From Leptobrachium leishanense (taxonomy: Eukaryota > Chordata > Amphibia > Anura > Megophryidae), in contig CM019064.1 in NCBI GenBank assembly GCA_009667805.1, positions 113,434,328 to 113,498,327 on the forward strand: 64,000 nucleotides of DNA, in the 5' to 3' direction. Position numbers and translations under genes: made by a program. The notes beneath the pieces are model-generated. The model made no database searches. It saw only the letters and a list, made by a program, of their open reading frames with translations, and had not been told where the DNA came from. Below, in pieces: positions 22,030 through 35,499 of the stretch (positions are counted from its first letter, which is position 1; the number at the start of each line of letters is the position of its first letter).

Positions 22030-23633
22030 AATATGATATTTTCCTAACAAAATCCAAAACATGATATATTACTGTTGGAATTTGTAATATGGTGGTAAAT
22101 AATTACGATATGTGTTGTTTAATTAAGCACTTTCCCTCTTAAAATGCAGACAGTCTTACTAAAATATAACCTTTGTGATCATTCTGTTGTCTTTTGATAT
22201 CACAGTATTGTTGACATGAATATTTTGCTTGTATCATGCCTTTGTATGTGCTACTCTTCGAAGGCCTGTTAGTTGGCTTGCAGTTCACCAAGGTGTAAAA
22301 TATATCATTCTGAACAAAATTAGCTGGTGCCAGACATAAATAAAACCGCAATATGAAAAAACCTATAGATATTTTTGGAAGCTTGGCAAGAGATAATCTT
22401 TTCAATACTATCAATCTTCTTAACATTAACACTTTTGGGTTCCTATCCCACTGTTCTAGCGTTGTTCTCCAGTCTCCCATTGCAAAATTGCCACTGAATG
22501 TATCTTGGCCATGCCAATACACCTGGTCGAGCCACATGAAATAAACCAAGGGTATCACTTGCCCATAGTTCTTTCGAGTGTGTATGCAGACTCCTAGCTG
22601 TCTGTGTTTTGAAGGGACATCCTGATTCTCAGGTCCTGTCCAGCTATCCTCAGTTTTTACCCTGTTATCCTAATTCTGGGTTCAACAGGGAAGACTACCC
22701 ATTTACAGGAGTGATAAACGTAAAAACTATATTAAGGTGGACTATATGTTCATAGGCAGCAGAAGCACAGTTATGAAATATGCTTTTTTAGGTTGAATGC
22801 AGTCATTCTGGTTTTGTACATTTACAGGAATGTATTAACAATCCAGAAACAGCAGGGGGCACTCAAGACATTATATATTCAACCATGGTACAGCAGTCCC
22901 ATAGTCACCAACCAAAAATAATTCCTCCAGAGAAACAGATGGACCAGTCACTCAAGGATTGCTATTAAAAGGAGCTAAAAACTGCAAAATTTCAGTCCAC
23001 ACACATGACCTTTGTCTATTGAACAAAAATGTTCTAGTTTCATGAAGGTCCTTTTCATATCAAGCATTGACTGACCAGTCATTTTGTTTCTCCACAATAT
23101 TAAAGATGACCTATGCAGTGCTACACTAAGTTAACTTGGGGCAATAGGCTGACAAAAACCTTTGTGTGAGGTGTCACCCCAGCCCCATTGCTGATGATAC
23201 ATAGAAGGTTGGACACTCCCCTGTAGGCCACACTCCTGATGGCTCACATCAGCTGGCCAACAATAAGGTGTATTGTTTGGGAATAGCCACCATCGCTACC
23301 ATTTGTGTTTTTTTTATATCAAGTTGATCTAGCCATTCAGGGGTTAGTTATTATTCATTTCTGGCTTGCCTACCAGGGATGAGACTCAGGAACAGTACTC
23401 CCACACTTTCCTGCATCCATACTTCACAAAAGGCAATATTAATTTAAGTGTTTAAATTTTGTACACTTGCCAACTCCTCTAAGGTCTATTAGTTTTGTAA
23501 ATTTCCCTGGGTTTTGGCTAAAACAAGTTAAGAGGATATATATATATTACACCATTACTTAATAACTTGTGATAACCCATTATACATGACAGTTATTCAG
23601 AAGAGTGTGCTTGGTTTAAGAACTATATATAAA

Positions 23634-23665
<32 letters not shown>

Positions 23666-23916
23666 AAATATATTTATTACCCTGCTGATATATATATATA
23701 TATAGCTAGCTATCTAACATTTTAATCTAGCTATCAGCAAGTAATAAAAAGACCTACAATAGAAATATAAGGTTACAGTAGCAGTGCAGAATATGAGTAT
23801 ACTGGAGATGCTATATAAAGAAGGAACAACAGGAAAAATATTGCATAGGTTGTTTAATCAGAAAATAATAAAAAATAATAGCATATGTAATACACACAAA
23901 ACCAAATATGAACTAG
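22030..23916. other. Intronic sequence with a TA microsatellite
   Basis: AT-rich intron without recognisable genes. A TA-rich simple repeat fills about 23636-23703. No exon with matching splice sites was seen. Confidence 0.45.
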
Positions 23917-23920
23917 TTAA

Positions 23921-24218
23921 CCCCTTAACTAGTGGCTTAACACAGGCGAGGCGTACAAGGTATGCCTCACCGATAGGTGACGTCGAGAGCTGCAGATTGC
24001 AGCCCACCCTGCAGCCGACATGCGGCGTGCATAATTGACTGCAGGGGAATGGCCTGAGTTCAGGCTCTCCCCCTTCAGCCAATGACACGTGGCGCACGCA
24101 GGCTGCAGGGAGGGACCAAGGTGGCTGATTGAAGACAGCGGGGCATACCTGTGCGCCCTGCATCTTCAAAGTCCTGCTGCCGCCAGGGCGGCATTTTATA
24201 ACCGGGGGCGGCAAGGTG
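23921..24218. mobile_element. piggyBac-like MITE with TTAA flanks (short)
   Basis: TTAA precedes CCCCTTAACTAGTGGC at 23917, and GCAAGGTG is followed by TTAA at 24219. TTAA duplications and CC-starting ends are typical of piggyBac-type non-autonomous elements. The interior is GC-rich and has no reading frame of note. The terminal match is short, so family placement is tentative. Confidence 0.55.
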
Positions 24219-24634
24219 TTAACAAAGACTATGCATAAAGTGTCTGGGATAGACCTTCCAACAGGATGCCACCAGAAGTGAGTGACAGTTAAAAGTTGAC
24301 TTTGAAGAAATTCTTTAAAGGGGCACTACCACTTACATAAGATGTATCTAGATTACTTGTGCATTACAAACAAAAACACAAGCTGCTGTTTTTTTTCTTT
24401 GAAGTAATTGCACTTGAAAAGGAAAAAAATTTTGTTTTTTCTTTATCTCCTGTTTCCCTTTTGTTGATTTTTTCCATGATGATACATTTACCAAAGTGTA
24501 TGGAAACGTTTTACTTTGTGGCTGTGCTTTTATCTTATACAGTATTTAACAGCTAATGAGGTGGAGGAGGGAATGTTTAGATAAGGTTATTGTGTTCTCC
24601 AGGCTACTCGAGATAAAAGATACAGGGAGCTTAA

Positions 24635-25608
24635 CCCCTTAACGCCGCAGGACGTACAATTATGTCCTGCATTAGGTGGGCTTTGACGCCGAAGGACGTA
24701 ATTGTACGTCCGCGGCGTTTGCAGCCAGCCCGGCAGATACTCACCTCCTCCGGCGGCTCCCTCGCTGATCTGAGTCCCACGGAGTCAGATCGGCAGGGTT
24801 TACTCCTCTGGCGCCCTGACGTCATCGCGCCGGGGGCGCGATGATGTCAGTTTCAGGCGTCGTCCCCTGCCGGAGCAGGGGAAGCGCCTGAAGGGGAGGG
24901 GGGGATCCTTTGGATCCCTCTATCTCCCCATCGCCGGGGACCAGGACGCTGTGGCCAGCATTGCTGGAAGGGTCACAGCCTGACCTTTCCAGCGATGTAG
25001 GGGGTTAACCCCCTTAGTTGCCAGGTCGCGTCCTGGCACCAATCGGTGCAAGACCGTGGCCTTTTTCCGGTGGGGGGCCGCCATCTTGGATGGAAGCCCC
25101 CACCTCTGGGTCCCTCCGCTTCAACTGACTCATCGCGCCATGCGCGATGATGTCAGTTAACCGGGGAACCCTTTAGCTGCAAAGGGATTTCCTATGGAAA
25201 TCCCATAGAGGAGATAGGGGGGTTATTTGAACCCCTTTATCTCCTGATCGGTGTCAGCTAGGGGGTCATGTATGATATTGCTGGAAAGTCCAGAGCATGG
25301 CCTTTCCAATGATATCAAACATGACCATGATAAAAGTAAAAGAAGAGTTTAAGAAATTAAAAAATAAAAATAATAAAAAAATAATTAATTAAATAATAAA
25401 AAAATAAATACGTGGGTTTCTTTTATTTTTTATGCAGCACTATTGTTCACATTTCAATTATAATGTGAACAATGATGCTTCACTAATGATTTTTTTTTGG
25501 CGGGTTTAGCTAAAATCACGCAATTTTAAAAACGGTCAAAATGAGCTCAGCAAACTTCTACTTCCGAAACAGCGCCGAAGTTGTAAAATTACTCCTGTCC
25601 TTGAGGGG
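24635..25608. mobile_element. piggyBac-like MITE with TTAA flanks (long)
   Basis: TTAA at 24631 then CCCCTTAACGCCGCAGGACG; the right end reads CTGTCCTTGAGGGG then TTAA at 25609. The inverted ends pair over about 8 bp at the tip and loosely further in. The interior has several local palindromes (GACGTACAATTATGTCC, CATCGCGCCATGCGCGATG) and no transposase. Confidence 0.65.
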
Positions 25609-25612
25609 TTAA

Positions 25613-26570
25613 AATACTTTTAATCTAATCTCTGGTGATGTCCTTTGAACACTTTCCACACAAGACAATGATTTGAGTCAGTGATTGACCTGTAGACTCC
25701 ATTATATATGGCCAAAGCCACCTAGTGAGGAGCAAGTGATGTAAAGATATTGTGTGGGGAGGGGGCAGTTTACAACAACAAAAAAAATCACACAATGGAT
25801 GCTCACAGTGACACATTTATATATTTGCTTAACTAAACACACAAGAGAAAAACGAAGCACATGTAAGATATCAGCAACATAAAAACATAAAATAAACACA
25901 ATAAGAACATTTTGGTTTTGGTGGTAGCGGCCCTTTAAGCACATATATAGGGAATGACTCCCTTTCAAATGAGCCCAACATGTGCACTTTAACATATAAG
26001 TATGTCGATCCTATGATATTATATCTCCATTTGTACTTTCTTTAAATGAAAATACTGTAATACTGCAGATGCACAACACCAACACTGATGGACTATGCAT
26101 GGATCATTGAAGGAATTTGCTATTTTAAGATGTCTGCAGGGCCAACTGCCTCTGATCTAAGCCCAATAATTAAGTATATACGGCTCAAAATGAGGTGTGA
26201 GACTTTGCGCAGAGTTCATAAAAAAAATGCTGCCAAGTTGGCGAAGTGGCCTTTATCTACAGACATGTTGTTATGTTGCACTTTAGCCAAGTGAGTCATG
26301 AGGGAAGACTCTACAGTGTGTTTTTACATTTACCGGCTAATATCCAGACCTCCCTTTCCATTGGAATTTCTAAGTTTACTCTCGGAGTACTGGCTAAAGC
26401 AGCATTGATATTTTGACAAAAAAAAATGTAACTTGAGGTGACATACTCATTATATGCAAACATCCAATGTTATTTATGACTTTGTGAAGACAACACATAG
26501 CCCCATTGTGAGGGGACAGTCCCTAGAACTGAAATCTTTTATTCAAAGGCTACACTGGTGTCCAACTTCT
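25613..26570. other. Intronic sequence, nothing recognised
   Basis: AT-rich sequence before the L2 tail at 26573. Short ORFs here have no recognisable similarity. Confidence 0.4.
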
Positions 26571-27018
26571 GTATTATTATTATTATTATTATTCTTTATT
26601 TATAAAGCGCCAGCATATTCCGCAGCGCTGTACAATAAGCACAGTATAGACAGGGTTACAATACATTGAACAACATTTGACAAACAGTACAGGAGGAGAT
26701 GAGGGCCCTATTCCCGTAGGAACTCACAATCTGGGAGGGTTGGGGTTGGAAACAGGAGGAGAGGACTGTAAGGTGAGAGTGATTGATGGTTGCGTCAGTG
26801 AGTTGGGTGGTAGGCTTCCCTAAATAGGAATGTTTTAAGGAAGCGTTTGAAGGAAGAGAAGTTAGGGGAAAGTCTGACAGTACGAGGGAGAGCGTTCCAG
26901 AGAGTGGGGGCTGCGCGTGAGAAATCCTGCAGTCTATCATGGGAAGAGGTGATGCGGGGAGAAGCTAGGCGCAGGTCACTGTTTGACCTTAGGGAGCGGG
27001 CTGGGGTGTATTTGGTGA

Positions 27019-28326
27019 TTAGTGAGGACAGGTAGTGGGGAGCTGAGTTAGTGAGGTTTTGTAGGTAAGGATAAGGATTTTGAACTTAATTCTGCAGTGG
27101 ATGGGGAGCCAGTGAAGGGACTCGCAGAGGGGAGCGGCAGAGACAGAGCGGCGGGTGAGGTGAATTAGCCTGGCGGAGGCGTTCAGGATGGATTGTAGGG
27201 GGGAGAGGCGGGACAGAGGGAGGCCAGATAAGAGATTATTGCAATAGTCGAGTCGGGAGATTACCAGGGCGTGTATGAGTTGTTTTGTGGCGACAGCGGT
27301 AAGAAATGGCCGAATTCTGTAAATATTACGCAGTTGGTATCGGCAGGAGGAGGAAAGAGACTTGATGTGGGGGATGAAGGAAAGAGCAGAGTCAAGTGTA
27401 ACTCCAAGACAGCGAACTTGGTTTGATGGGGAGATGGTGATACCCTCCACCATGATTGAGAAGTCAGGAGGTGGGGCGGCATTAGAGGGAGGAATAAGTA
27501 GGAGCTCAGTCTTTGACATGTTGATCTTTAGGTGGTGGGAGGCCATCCAGGAGGAGATGCCAGATAAACAGTCACTGACTTTGGAAAGGACAGGGGGAGA
27601 GAGATCAGGGGTAGAGAGGTAGATCTGAGTGTCATCAGCGTAGAGGTGGTAATTAAAGCCAAAGCTGTTGATGATTTTGCCCAGGGAGGAGGTGTAGATG
27701 GAAAAGAGCAGAGGACCAAGGACAGAGCCTTGAGGTACACCAACAGATAGAGGCAATGAAGAGGAGGAGTTACCAGCAAAGGACACACAGAAGGACCTGT
27801 TGGATAAATAGGAGTCAATCCAAGCAAGTGCAGTGTCACCGAGACCCAGAGAGTTGAGGGTCTGTAGAAGGAGGGGGTGGTCAACAGTGTCAAAAGCAGC
27901 CGAGAGGTCAAGCAGGATGAGAATAGAATAGTGGCCGTGTTTTTTAGCAGTTAGGAGGTCGTTGGTGACTTTGGTGAGGGCAGTTTCAGTTGAGTGTAGG
28001 GGACGGAAGCCAGATTGCAGGGGGTCAAGTAGGGAATTGGAGGACAGGAAGATGGAGAGGCGGTTGAAGACTAGTTTTTCTAAGAGCTTAGAGGTAAAGG
28101 GAAGCAGGGATACAGGACGGTAGTTGGATGGAGAGTTGGGATCTAGGGATGGTTTCTTTAGTAAAGGGGTAACTAGCGCGTGTTTGAAGGCGGATGGAAA
28201 GGAGCCAGTGGAGAGAGATAGGTTGAAGATGTGTGTGAGAGCAGGGGTGAGGGAGGAGGAGAGGGGAGGAATTAGATGTGAGGGAATGGGGTCGAGCGGG
28301 CACGTGGTGAGATGTGAGGAGGACAA
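27019..28326 (-). pseudogene. L2 reverse transcriptase half (copy 3)
   Basis: 435 codons containing [47 protein letters not shown] and [12 protein letters not shown] is missing from a GGG run near 27055 relative to copies 1, 2 and 4, so the last part (about 100 residues, to the FREAYHP end) is out of frame. With the upstream frameshift near 28500 this copy cannot make a full protein. Confidence 0.88.
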
Positions 28327-28442
28327 TAAGGAATTGACTTCCTCCTCAGTGGTTGGGAGGAAGCGGCAGAGGGTGGCAGATGGGACCTGTGGGAGTGGAG
28401 GTGGCAGATAACTATCTTGTGTTGGGATGTTGCTTCTGATAG

Positions 28443-29990
28443 TTAAAGTTTTACTGAGGAAGTAGTCTGCCAGGTCTTGAGCGCTGAAGGCAGCTGAGGG
28501 GGAGGTGCAGGTGGGTAGAGGAGGGTGTTGAAGGTGGACCAGAGCCGTTTAGGGTTGGAGGACAGCGTAGATATAAGAGATGAGAAGAAGGATTGTTTGG
28601 CCAAGTGGAGGGCAGAGGTGTATGACCGGAGAATAAACTTGAAGTGAACAAAATCAGCTTCAGAGCGGGATTTCCTCCAGGCACGCTCTGCGGTGCGGGA
28701 GCATCTTTGCAGGTAGCGAGTCTGGAGGGTGTGCCAGGGCTGAAGCTGGCGGCGTGGGGCCTTACAGAGTCGAAGAGGAGCAAGAGTGTCTAGAGCAGAG
28801 ATAAGCGTAGTGTTGTAGTGATTAGTGGCAGCATCAGGGCAGGTGAAGGATGAGGTATGAGGGAGGTGGTGAAGTAGGTTGGAGAATTGATGGGGGTCCA
28901 CAGCCTGTAGATTTCTGCGAGTGTGTGTGCGGGGTGGGGGAGCAGGGTGTTTAGGAAGTCCAGATAGGTTGAAAGAGAGAAGGTGGTGGTCAGAGATGGG
29001 GAAAGGGCGACAGTTGAACTCAGAAATGGAGCAGAGGTTGGAAAAGACAAGGTCAATAGCGTGACCATCGCGGTGGGTAGGGAGGAGGGAGGATTGTGTG
29101 AGTCCAAGGGAGGACGTGAGTGAAAGAAGTTTGGAGGCAGCAGGGGCGGAAGGATCGTCAATGGGAATGTTGAAGTCCCCGAGAACTAGGCATGGAAGAT
29201 TAGAAGACAGAAAGTGAGAGAGCCAGGTAGCAAAGTGGTCAAAGAACTGGGAGGTTGGTCCCGGTGGGCGGTAGATGACTGCCACCCTGAGGGCCAGAGG
29301 AGAGAACAGGCGGATGCAGTGTGTCTCGAAGGAGGAGAAGGAGAGGGATGGGGGTGGAGGGAGATGCTGGTAGGTGCAGGTGGGAGAGAGCAGGATTCCG
29401 ACCCCGCCACCATTTCTCTCACCCGGTCTGGGGGTATGACTCAAGTGTAGACCGCCATGTGAGAGAGCAGCAACGGAGGCCGTGTCAGAGGGAGTTATCC
29501 AGGTTTCAGTTAAAGCTAGGAGGTTGAAGGAGTTTGAAAGGAAGAGGTCATGGATTGCTGTGAGTTTGTTGCACACAGAGCGAGCGTTCCAGAGGGCGCA
29601 GGAGAAAGAGGACAGGCGCTGAGGGATTATGGGGATGAGGTTGCTGGGCTTGCAGGGAGGTGATTTATGTGCGATGGAGATAGGATGAGAGGGAAGTATT
29701 GGATGTGTTGTGGGGCCAGGGTTAGGGGATATGTCACCTGAAGAGAGTAGCAGCAGGAGGGTGAGAAAGAGAAGGTGGGAATGGGATTTGTGGGAGTGGG
29801 AGTGATTGGCAGCGCGAGAGTTAGAGGGAGACCATGTTCTGAGGAAACAAAGGAGCTCATGCGAGGCCATCATGTGGGACGAGAGGAGGGAGGGAGAGAT
29901 GCAGATAGTGTAGGGGTCGGTGGTAGAGGGGCAGGAGTTCCATTTAAGGAGAAAAGTAGAAGTAAAGAGTAGAAGCGTGAGAGAAAGCAT
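28443..29990 (-). CDS. L2 N-terminal leader, 2A-like motif and endonuclease
   Basis: 515 codons on the minus strand. Residues 1-20 and about 70-84 are hydrophobic. Residues 85-93 read GDISPNPGP, the ribosome-skipping 2A-like core found at the N-terminus of some LINEs. APE endonuclease motifs follow: [30 protein letters not shown] and [11 protein letters not shown]. The frame is lost by a one-base change near 28500 and closes at 28443; the RT half continues in another frame. The endonuclease would nick target DNA. Confidence 0.88.
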   Translation of the reverse strand: MLSLTLLLFTSTFLLKWNSCPSTTDPYTICISPSLLSSHMMASHELLCFLRTWSPSNSRAANHSHSHKSHSHLLFLTLLLLLSSGDISPNPGPTTHPILPSHPISIAHKSPPCKPSNLIPIIPQRLSSFSCALWNARSVCNKLTAIHDLFLSNSFNLLALTETWITPSDTASVAALSHGGLHLSHTPRPGERNGGGVGILLSPTCTYQHLPPPPSLSFSSFETHCIRLFSPLALRVAVIYRPPGPTSQFFDHFATWLSHFLSSNLPCLVLGDFNIPIDDPSAPAASKLLSLTSSLGLTQSSLLPTHRDGHAIDLVFSNLCSISEFNCRPFPISDHHLLSFNLSGLPKHPAPPPRTHTRRNLQAVDPHQFSNLLHHLPHTSSFTCPDAATNHYNTTLISALDTLAPLRLCKAPRRQLQPWHTLQTRYLQRCSRTAERAWRKSRSEADFVHFKFILRSYTSALHLAKQSFFSSLISTLSSNPKRLWSTFNTLLYPPAPPPQLPSALKTWQTTSSVKL

Positions 29991-30444
29991 GATATAGACG
30001 TGCGTTTACCCAGAGTAAAAGTGGGCCTTGCAGTTCCTTCCTCCAGTCCCGCAACTCCAGGAAACAACTCTGGATGTCCACTTAAGAATGCCACTTGGGG
30101 ATGTCACAAGAGCCAAGGCTCAGTGGAGCTGGTCTTAAATGTTATAAAGGGCGGACTGTTTACTTTTTAACTGCCTAAATGCAAACACCTGAAGCTGGAT
30201 GGGCTGTGTCAATAGGGCAGGAGATTCACATGCTAATTAGCAAAGCACATGGTGGAGAAAAACAAAAATAAATATAAATAAAAAATAGAAAATACCAATA
30301 TGCAGGCGATCAGATGATCAGATGAGATGTGGGTGTCTGAATAATGGGTGATAATGTCTTACCAGCAAAAGTATGCAGGCGATCAGATGAGATGTGGGTG
30401 ACTGTGGATGATGGGTGATAATGTCCTACCAGCAGATACTCATT

Positions 30445-31131
30445 GGGCCATATTCCAAAGTTGTCAATAAGATAACTACAGGAAACGTTACACATAGCTT
30501 CTCCTGCAGTTATTTTAGACGGGAAATGCTATTCCATTCCTACCGCAAACTGATCTTGTGGATCAAATGTAGCGTTATCTTACATACTGTACATTAACAT
30601 CTCCTATGTTTATTATGGGAGACATTCATTTTCACCTCCGCGTGGAAGCGCAGACTATTCCAATGTAGCCTGCCCTTCCAGTGTGAAATAATATTTCCTC
30701 GAAGCTGGTGTTAAGTGATTTTGCATTGGCAAAATCACGTAACATGCAGTGGAACCCCCATTAATTCCCATATTCACCTCTCATCCCGTGCTGAAAAAGG
30801 CGGCACGCTCCGTTGGTTCTGCTTACCTGGAGCAGAGTAAGACTGGGAACAAATAGTTACTAGTCTCCTCTGTGATTCATCTGTGGTGCTGTGCGATCTT
30901 GCGAGAGAGAGCCTGCGCAGAACTCGCAACTGGGACACGCAAGGTTCCATAGAGTTCTATGGACTCCGTGAGCCGATACTTGCGTGAACATGCTGTGCTG
31001 CTGCCAGTATCGGGCAGTCTTTTGCTTCTTTCCAGGGCCAGGCACAAATAAAGAGCCCACTCCAGAATACGGATGGTAAAATGGAGACTGCTCACTGTCT
31101 CCATTTTACTGTCAACTATGGAATAGGTCCC
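30445..31131. mobile_element. MITE with GGGCCATATTCCAAAG ends
   Basis: GGGCCATATTCCAAAGTTGTC on the left pairs with GTCAACTATGGAATAGGTCCC on the right with a few mismatches. Flanking triplets are ATT and ATG. The terminal pattern resembles the GGGCC...TTACAATC group at 32678, 40234, 41424 and 45849. No coding region. Confidence 0.6.
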
Positions 31132-31404
31132 ATGGCTTTTTGTTCATTAGTGTATCACCAACCTCCACAGATAAAAATGCATTGCTTTTCAATTTTTAAG
31201 TGTTAAGTGATATAAATGGAATTATATTGGTGGGTATTTTCTGAAAGATGCAGGTGAACCTGTCTCCTGCTCGCTTTGTGACCCCAAACGTGGTTTCTAC
31301 CTGCATGCTTGCACCATGAACGTGTGACAACTACTGAGTTCTTGAATTCAAAATCTTTCTATCATTGGCTCAATGTCCTCAAGTTACTCCATGGTACCCA
31401 TTAT

Positions 31405-31975
31405 ATTAGAAACATAGAAAATGTCGGCAGATAAGAACCTTTCGGCCCATCTAGTCTGCCCAATTACATGGATACTTTACCTGGATTTATCTTTTGTTTA
31501 GGATAGCGTTATGCCTATCCCATGCCTGCTTAAATTCAATTACTGTTTTGGCCTCTACCACTTCAACTGGAAGACTGTTCCATGTATCCACCACCCTCTC
31601 AGTAAAATAATGCTTCCTGATGTTACTTTTAAACCTTTGCCCCTCTAATCTAAGACTATGTCCTCTTGTTTTGTTACTTTGTTTCCTTTTAAATATACTC
31701 CCTTCCTCTACCTTGTGGATTCCCTTTACGTATTTAAATGTTTCTATCATATCTCCTCTGTCTCGTCTTTTTTCCAAGCTGTACATGTTAAGATCATTAA
31801 GCCTTTCCTGGTAACTTTTCTCCTTCAAGCCGTACACCATTTTAGTAGCCCTTCTCTGAACTCTCTCTAAGATGTCTATATCCTTCTGGAGATACGGTCT
31901 CCAGTACTGCACACAGTACTCCAAGTGAGGTCTCACCAGTTCTCTGTACCTCATATTGAACACAGTAGAATGAAA
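31405..31975 (-). mobile_element. CR1-like LINE, 3' part only
   Basis: On the minus strand a frame (32002-31487) encodes the C-terminal RT region of a CR1/Jockey-type LINE: LVRPHLEYCVQYW, LERVQRRATKMVYGL, RRDRGDMIETFKYVKG, TRGHSLRLEG and VVDTWNSLPVEVV. It is followed by a 3' UTR whose complement reads GAACCTTTCGGCCCATCTAG. The element is 5'-truncated near 31975; codons upstream of NMRYRE show no RT similarity. It sits about 150 bp from the CCDC80-like exon at 32125. Confidence 0.82.
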
Positions 31976-32124
31976 AGATGAGTTAGCCTTGGTTACAATC
32001 AAAGCTGTGACTATGGGGCAAGTTGGACAGTTATCGTCTAAGCTGCACCATTTTACTTTAGCCAGTCTGTCTTTAGATTATAGGTATGACTATTGTTTAG
32101 ATGATGAACATACACCAGACTCAC

Positions 32125-32228
32125 CCATGTTACAAGCTTGTCCAGTCAATGCATTTAACTGTTGCTGATAGGCCCATTCTTCATCACTGGGAGCAGATAT
32201 GATAAATAAACGTCTTCTCCAGCGGAAC
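32125..32228 (-). CDS. ccdc80: CCDC80-like exon with FRWRRR and SAP(S)DEEWAY motif
   Basis: 104 bp on the minus strand between an acceptor CTAAAG and the donor GTGAGTC. The exon supplies 34 full codons beginning FRWRRRLFIISAPSDEEWAY and ending LTGQACNM. Human CCDC80 reads FRWRRRLLVISAPNDEDWAY at the same place, so identity is high and function is probably kept. It starts the third P5-type domain, just after the basic FRWRRR stretch. The entering phase fits AG left by the exon at 47318, and the leaving phase fits the exon at 2123. Confidence 0.9.
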
Positions 32229-32677
32229 CTTTAGCAATTGCAAAAGAAAAGGGTTGATTAATTTATTTAAACCACAAAATTAGTTTGTCTTGATAAACTG
32301 GAACATTTTCTATAACTTCCTATATTTTGAAGATGTATTTTCATACAATGATGAGCAGTATCCTGTAATAACTATACATGTAATATAAGTCATTCCTAAA
32401 ATAAAAAAAATAAGTTTTGTGAGTTTGATTTTCCTTCTGGGAAATATATTAGTGGAAAAACAAACTTCCTCTGCCTGAATATTAGAAAGAATCATAAATA
32501 TATTGAAATAGCAGACAAACTGATCTTACGCATTGGGAAATCTGTTTTTGCACAATGATTACATTTCAAATCTATGCAACCATTTAAAGCTAAATAAAAA
32601 TATTGCTGAAATTATCTGGATAATCATTCCAGGAAGCTCTTTGACTCGGAGCAGGGATGGAATTTTGAAATGACACA

Positions 32678-33404
32678 GAGCTAAATTACAATCTTCACGC
32701 AAACGTTTGCGCCGGCGCAAAAAACGTTAACGCAAGGGGTAAAACCCTTTGCGCTTACTCCCGTATTACATTGTCAGCGCAACAACCGGGCGCAATCGTC
32801 TACCGCGGGTGAACCTGCACGAGCTTACTGTACTTCGCGCATCCTATACTTAACATTGTGAGCGCAAAATCGAATGTGCGCTGGTATGAGGATGGTATTA
32901 CAATCTATTTTGCGGTAATTACCGCATAGCCTTTGCACGCATCATTTTAACAACTCCTAAAAGCTGGTGTTAATGGCAAATCTGACCGACCTGGCTAAAC
33001 CAAAATACACTAGCCCAGTAAAAAATGCAGCAAAGTATAGTTGCCTATTTAACACATACCAAACCAATAAAATGGAGACGTTGTGTGTGTACATGTATTA
33101 TTGCGGCAGCATATATGCTCAGATTAACTGTGGCAGGCGCAATTTCTTAATGTGAGATAATTGTGGTTCTTAATTCTGATTGGCTGAATCGCGAGAAAAA
33201 ACCTGTTCGCTCACTGGTTTTTGCACGAAATGGTACTGCGTTGCATTTGGGCGCATCCTTTTTGCGCGCGGTATTGATCGGCAGTTGAAAATACGCGCGA
33301 GGATTGTAATTCCAGCGGTGATTTGCGTGCGCAAAAGTTTAACGCTTGGCGCAAAGATTTTCGCTTTGCGCAAGGGTTTTTGCGCGAAGATTGTAATTTA
33401 GCCC
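32678..33404. mobile_element. Harbinger-like MITE with GGGCTAAATTACAATCTTC ends
   Basis: GAGCTAAATTACAATCTTC at the left and GAAGATTGTAATTTAGCCC at the right pair almost completely. ACA flanks both sides, a 3-bp duplication. The interior is rich in TTTGCGC and GCGCAAA words, as in the elements at 41424 and 45849. Confidence 0.75.
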
Positions 33405-33407
33405 ACA

Positions 33408-35496
33408 GTCTACAGGTCAATGATTTAGCATTGCAGAAAACAGGCACAGTTACTTTAAGAAGGTGCAGAATAATGGCCACCACCAGTGAATATCCAGAAT
33501 TAGAAAAAGAGGATTCTGCATGCCGAAATTAGTATTCAATATTTACTCCACTATCGACTAGACTCGACACTAATGGCCATTCAGGTCTTTTTTTAAGAAT
33601 AAAGGTTGACATTTGCGTTTATCCCTGTGGCTCCATTCGAAACAAAACACAGAGGTTTTGATTTACTTGAATGCACATTAAAATTTTAAGCCCACCCTCC
33701 ACTTCACGGCACCTCTGGATAGGTAGCTCCTACCTTTTGAAACCAAGAGCTGCTTTCTAAGCAACTATATATCCTCATGCTGCTTCTCAGTCAAGAGGTA
33801 AACTAGTAAGTTTATAATTATACCCTCACCAGGAACATTTCCACTTTTGGATTAAAAAAGAAAACATGGAAAAGGGCAGCAGCAAAAATGACCTGGCAGG
33901 GTATACAACAAAATAAACATATATGCATAAAAACCGGTTTCGTGCCTATTCCCTTCCAGGGTAGCTGCGAAAACCAGAAACATCCAGCCCACGTATATAA
34001 AACATGGCAGTACCTGAATAACCACCTAAATGTTTTATATTTTATATTAATTCTAATAATAATGCTAATAAATAAGTGCAATACAGTTTTACTTTAAGAG
34101 AAGAATGTTTGGATGATTATTTTAGAGGGGTAATAAGTATGTTAATTGCTGATGATCAATTGAGTTTAAATGTCTCAATGGCCGATATTATAATGTTACA
34201 TCAGAATACTACCTGGCATTACTCGTTTTATGTCTGTGTTTCTTCTTTCCCATTTACCCTGTAATTAGGAGGAAGTACACAGCAGTGATCTGCTTCCTTG
34301 AAAAAAATATTTACTTTTGAGAAAGTGAACAAAAGTACAAAAATGAAGTAAAGCACTACTTGTACCTTTTAGATTGCCTGGATTCAGTACAAACAGCCAT
34401 GGAAATATCATAAAATGTGCCAAACGTGGTTGGTCTAATAAAGAGCGCTTTACATTTTTTGCACTGCTTATTGCGTCTCTCTGCATGCCTTTTAAAAAAT
34501 AAATATTTATCTCAACAAGCCGGCACTGTAGTTTATTCCTTTTCCTCTGAGTTATAGGGTGGATTTGAAGTGAGAAAAAAAAGCTGTATAATGTGAAGTG
34601 TGGCACTGCCCTATTTAACCCTATAATACCAATTATTATCATATTCTGTCAATTTTATTTACACACTGATACTGATTGTAATACAAATTATATATACTGT
34701 CTATATATGTTTCTCTTAGTTCCGTTTACAAGAGAATATATTCATAATAACAGTGTGGGACACAATATTTAATTTGAGTTTGTGATCCTACATTTACTGT
34801 ATACGTTTAATCTACAGTTATGCACAAAAGCAAAACCAAGGATCAACTAGTGGGATAAAGGTTTATACATTTTTAAAACTCATTAGTACATAAGATATCA
34901 TAAAGAAAAGCCGTGTGGACCTGTGATTGCTGATGCATTGACGAGAAAGAAAGGCATCATATGTAGGTTATTTCCACTCGCATACGGCAGGTTACATTCA
35001 TCTGTGTTTGACTGTAAGCCAGTTCAAAATGCATAAAATCAGTCCTGTGCTCTGCATTCACTGGGCGGCAGTGTATACGTTAGTATTCAGCCCCACTTGG
35101 TATGAAGAACATACCAAGAAATGTTTTTCTGTGCTGAATTGATGACAATTTTTTGTATGTTCTTAGCCAGTAACTAAGTGACATGGAAGCTAATGTATCC
35201 CTTATGAATTCTATACATGTGTTCATCTTACCAGCTGCTGATTATTCTAGACACGTTTTTCAGTTTTTGTGTGCAAACAGGTGAGGAATGGGTCACAACA
35301 TACCTGGAGGCTATCACTGTCTACACGGAACAAACATAATGATACTTAATAAGATTCCGTCTCCTATAACATTAACATGACCTCTCTGTCATAAGTGATG
35401 GGAACCTTATTATCTGATACTTTGTATGCAATGGAAGGGGTAATAAACACATTTTGAAAGATTTAGTCATCTTTGTACCCAATTTAGGATTACATT
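33408..35496. other. Intronic sequence, nothing recognised
   Basis: AT-rich intron. Segments at 33830-33860 (AAAGAAAACATGGAAAAGG) and 39330-39350 share a short phrase, but no repeat boundary could be drawn. No exon found. Confidence 0.4.
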
Positions 35497-35499
35497 TTA

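Larger units (their letters stand above)
26573..30125 (-). mobile_element. L2 LINE, copy 3, near full-length
   Basis: The minus strand carries the 5' UTR, the complete endonuclease and RT regions and the 3' tail, whose complement starts with (TTA)n and CTTTATTTATAAAGCGCC at 26573. The 5' region around 30000-30115 matches the start of copy 1. The exact 5' boundary past GAGCCAAGGCTC is not clear. Two single-base indels break the ORF, otherwise it is close to copy 4. Confidence 0.9.
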
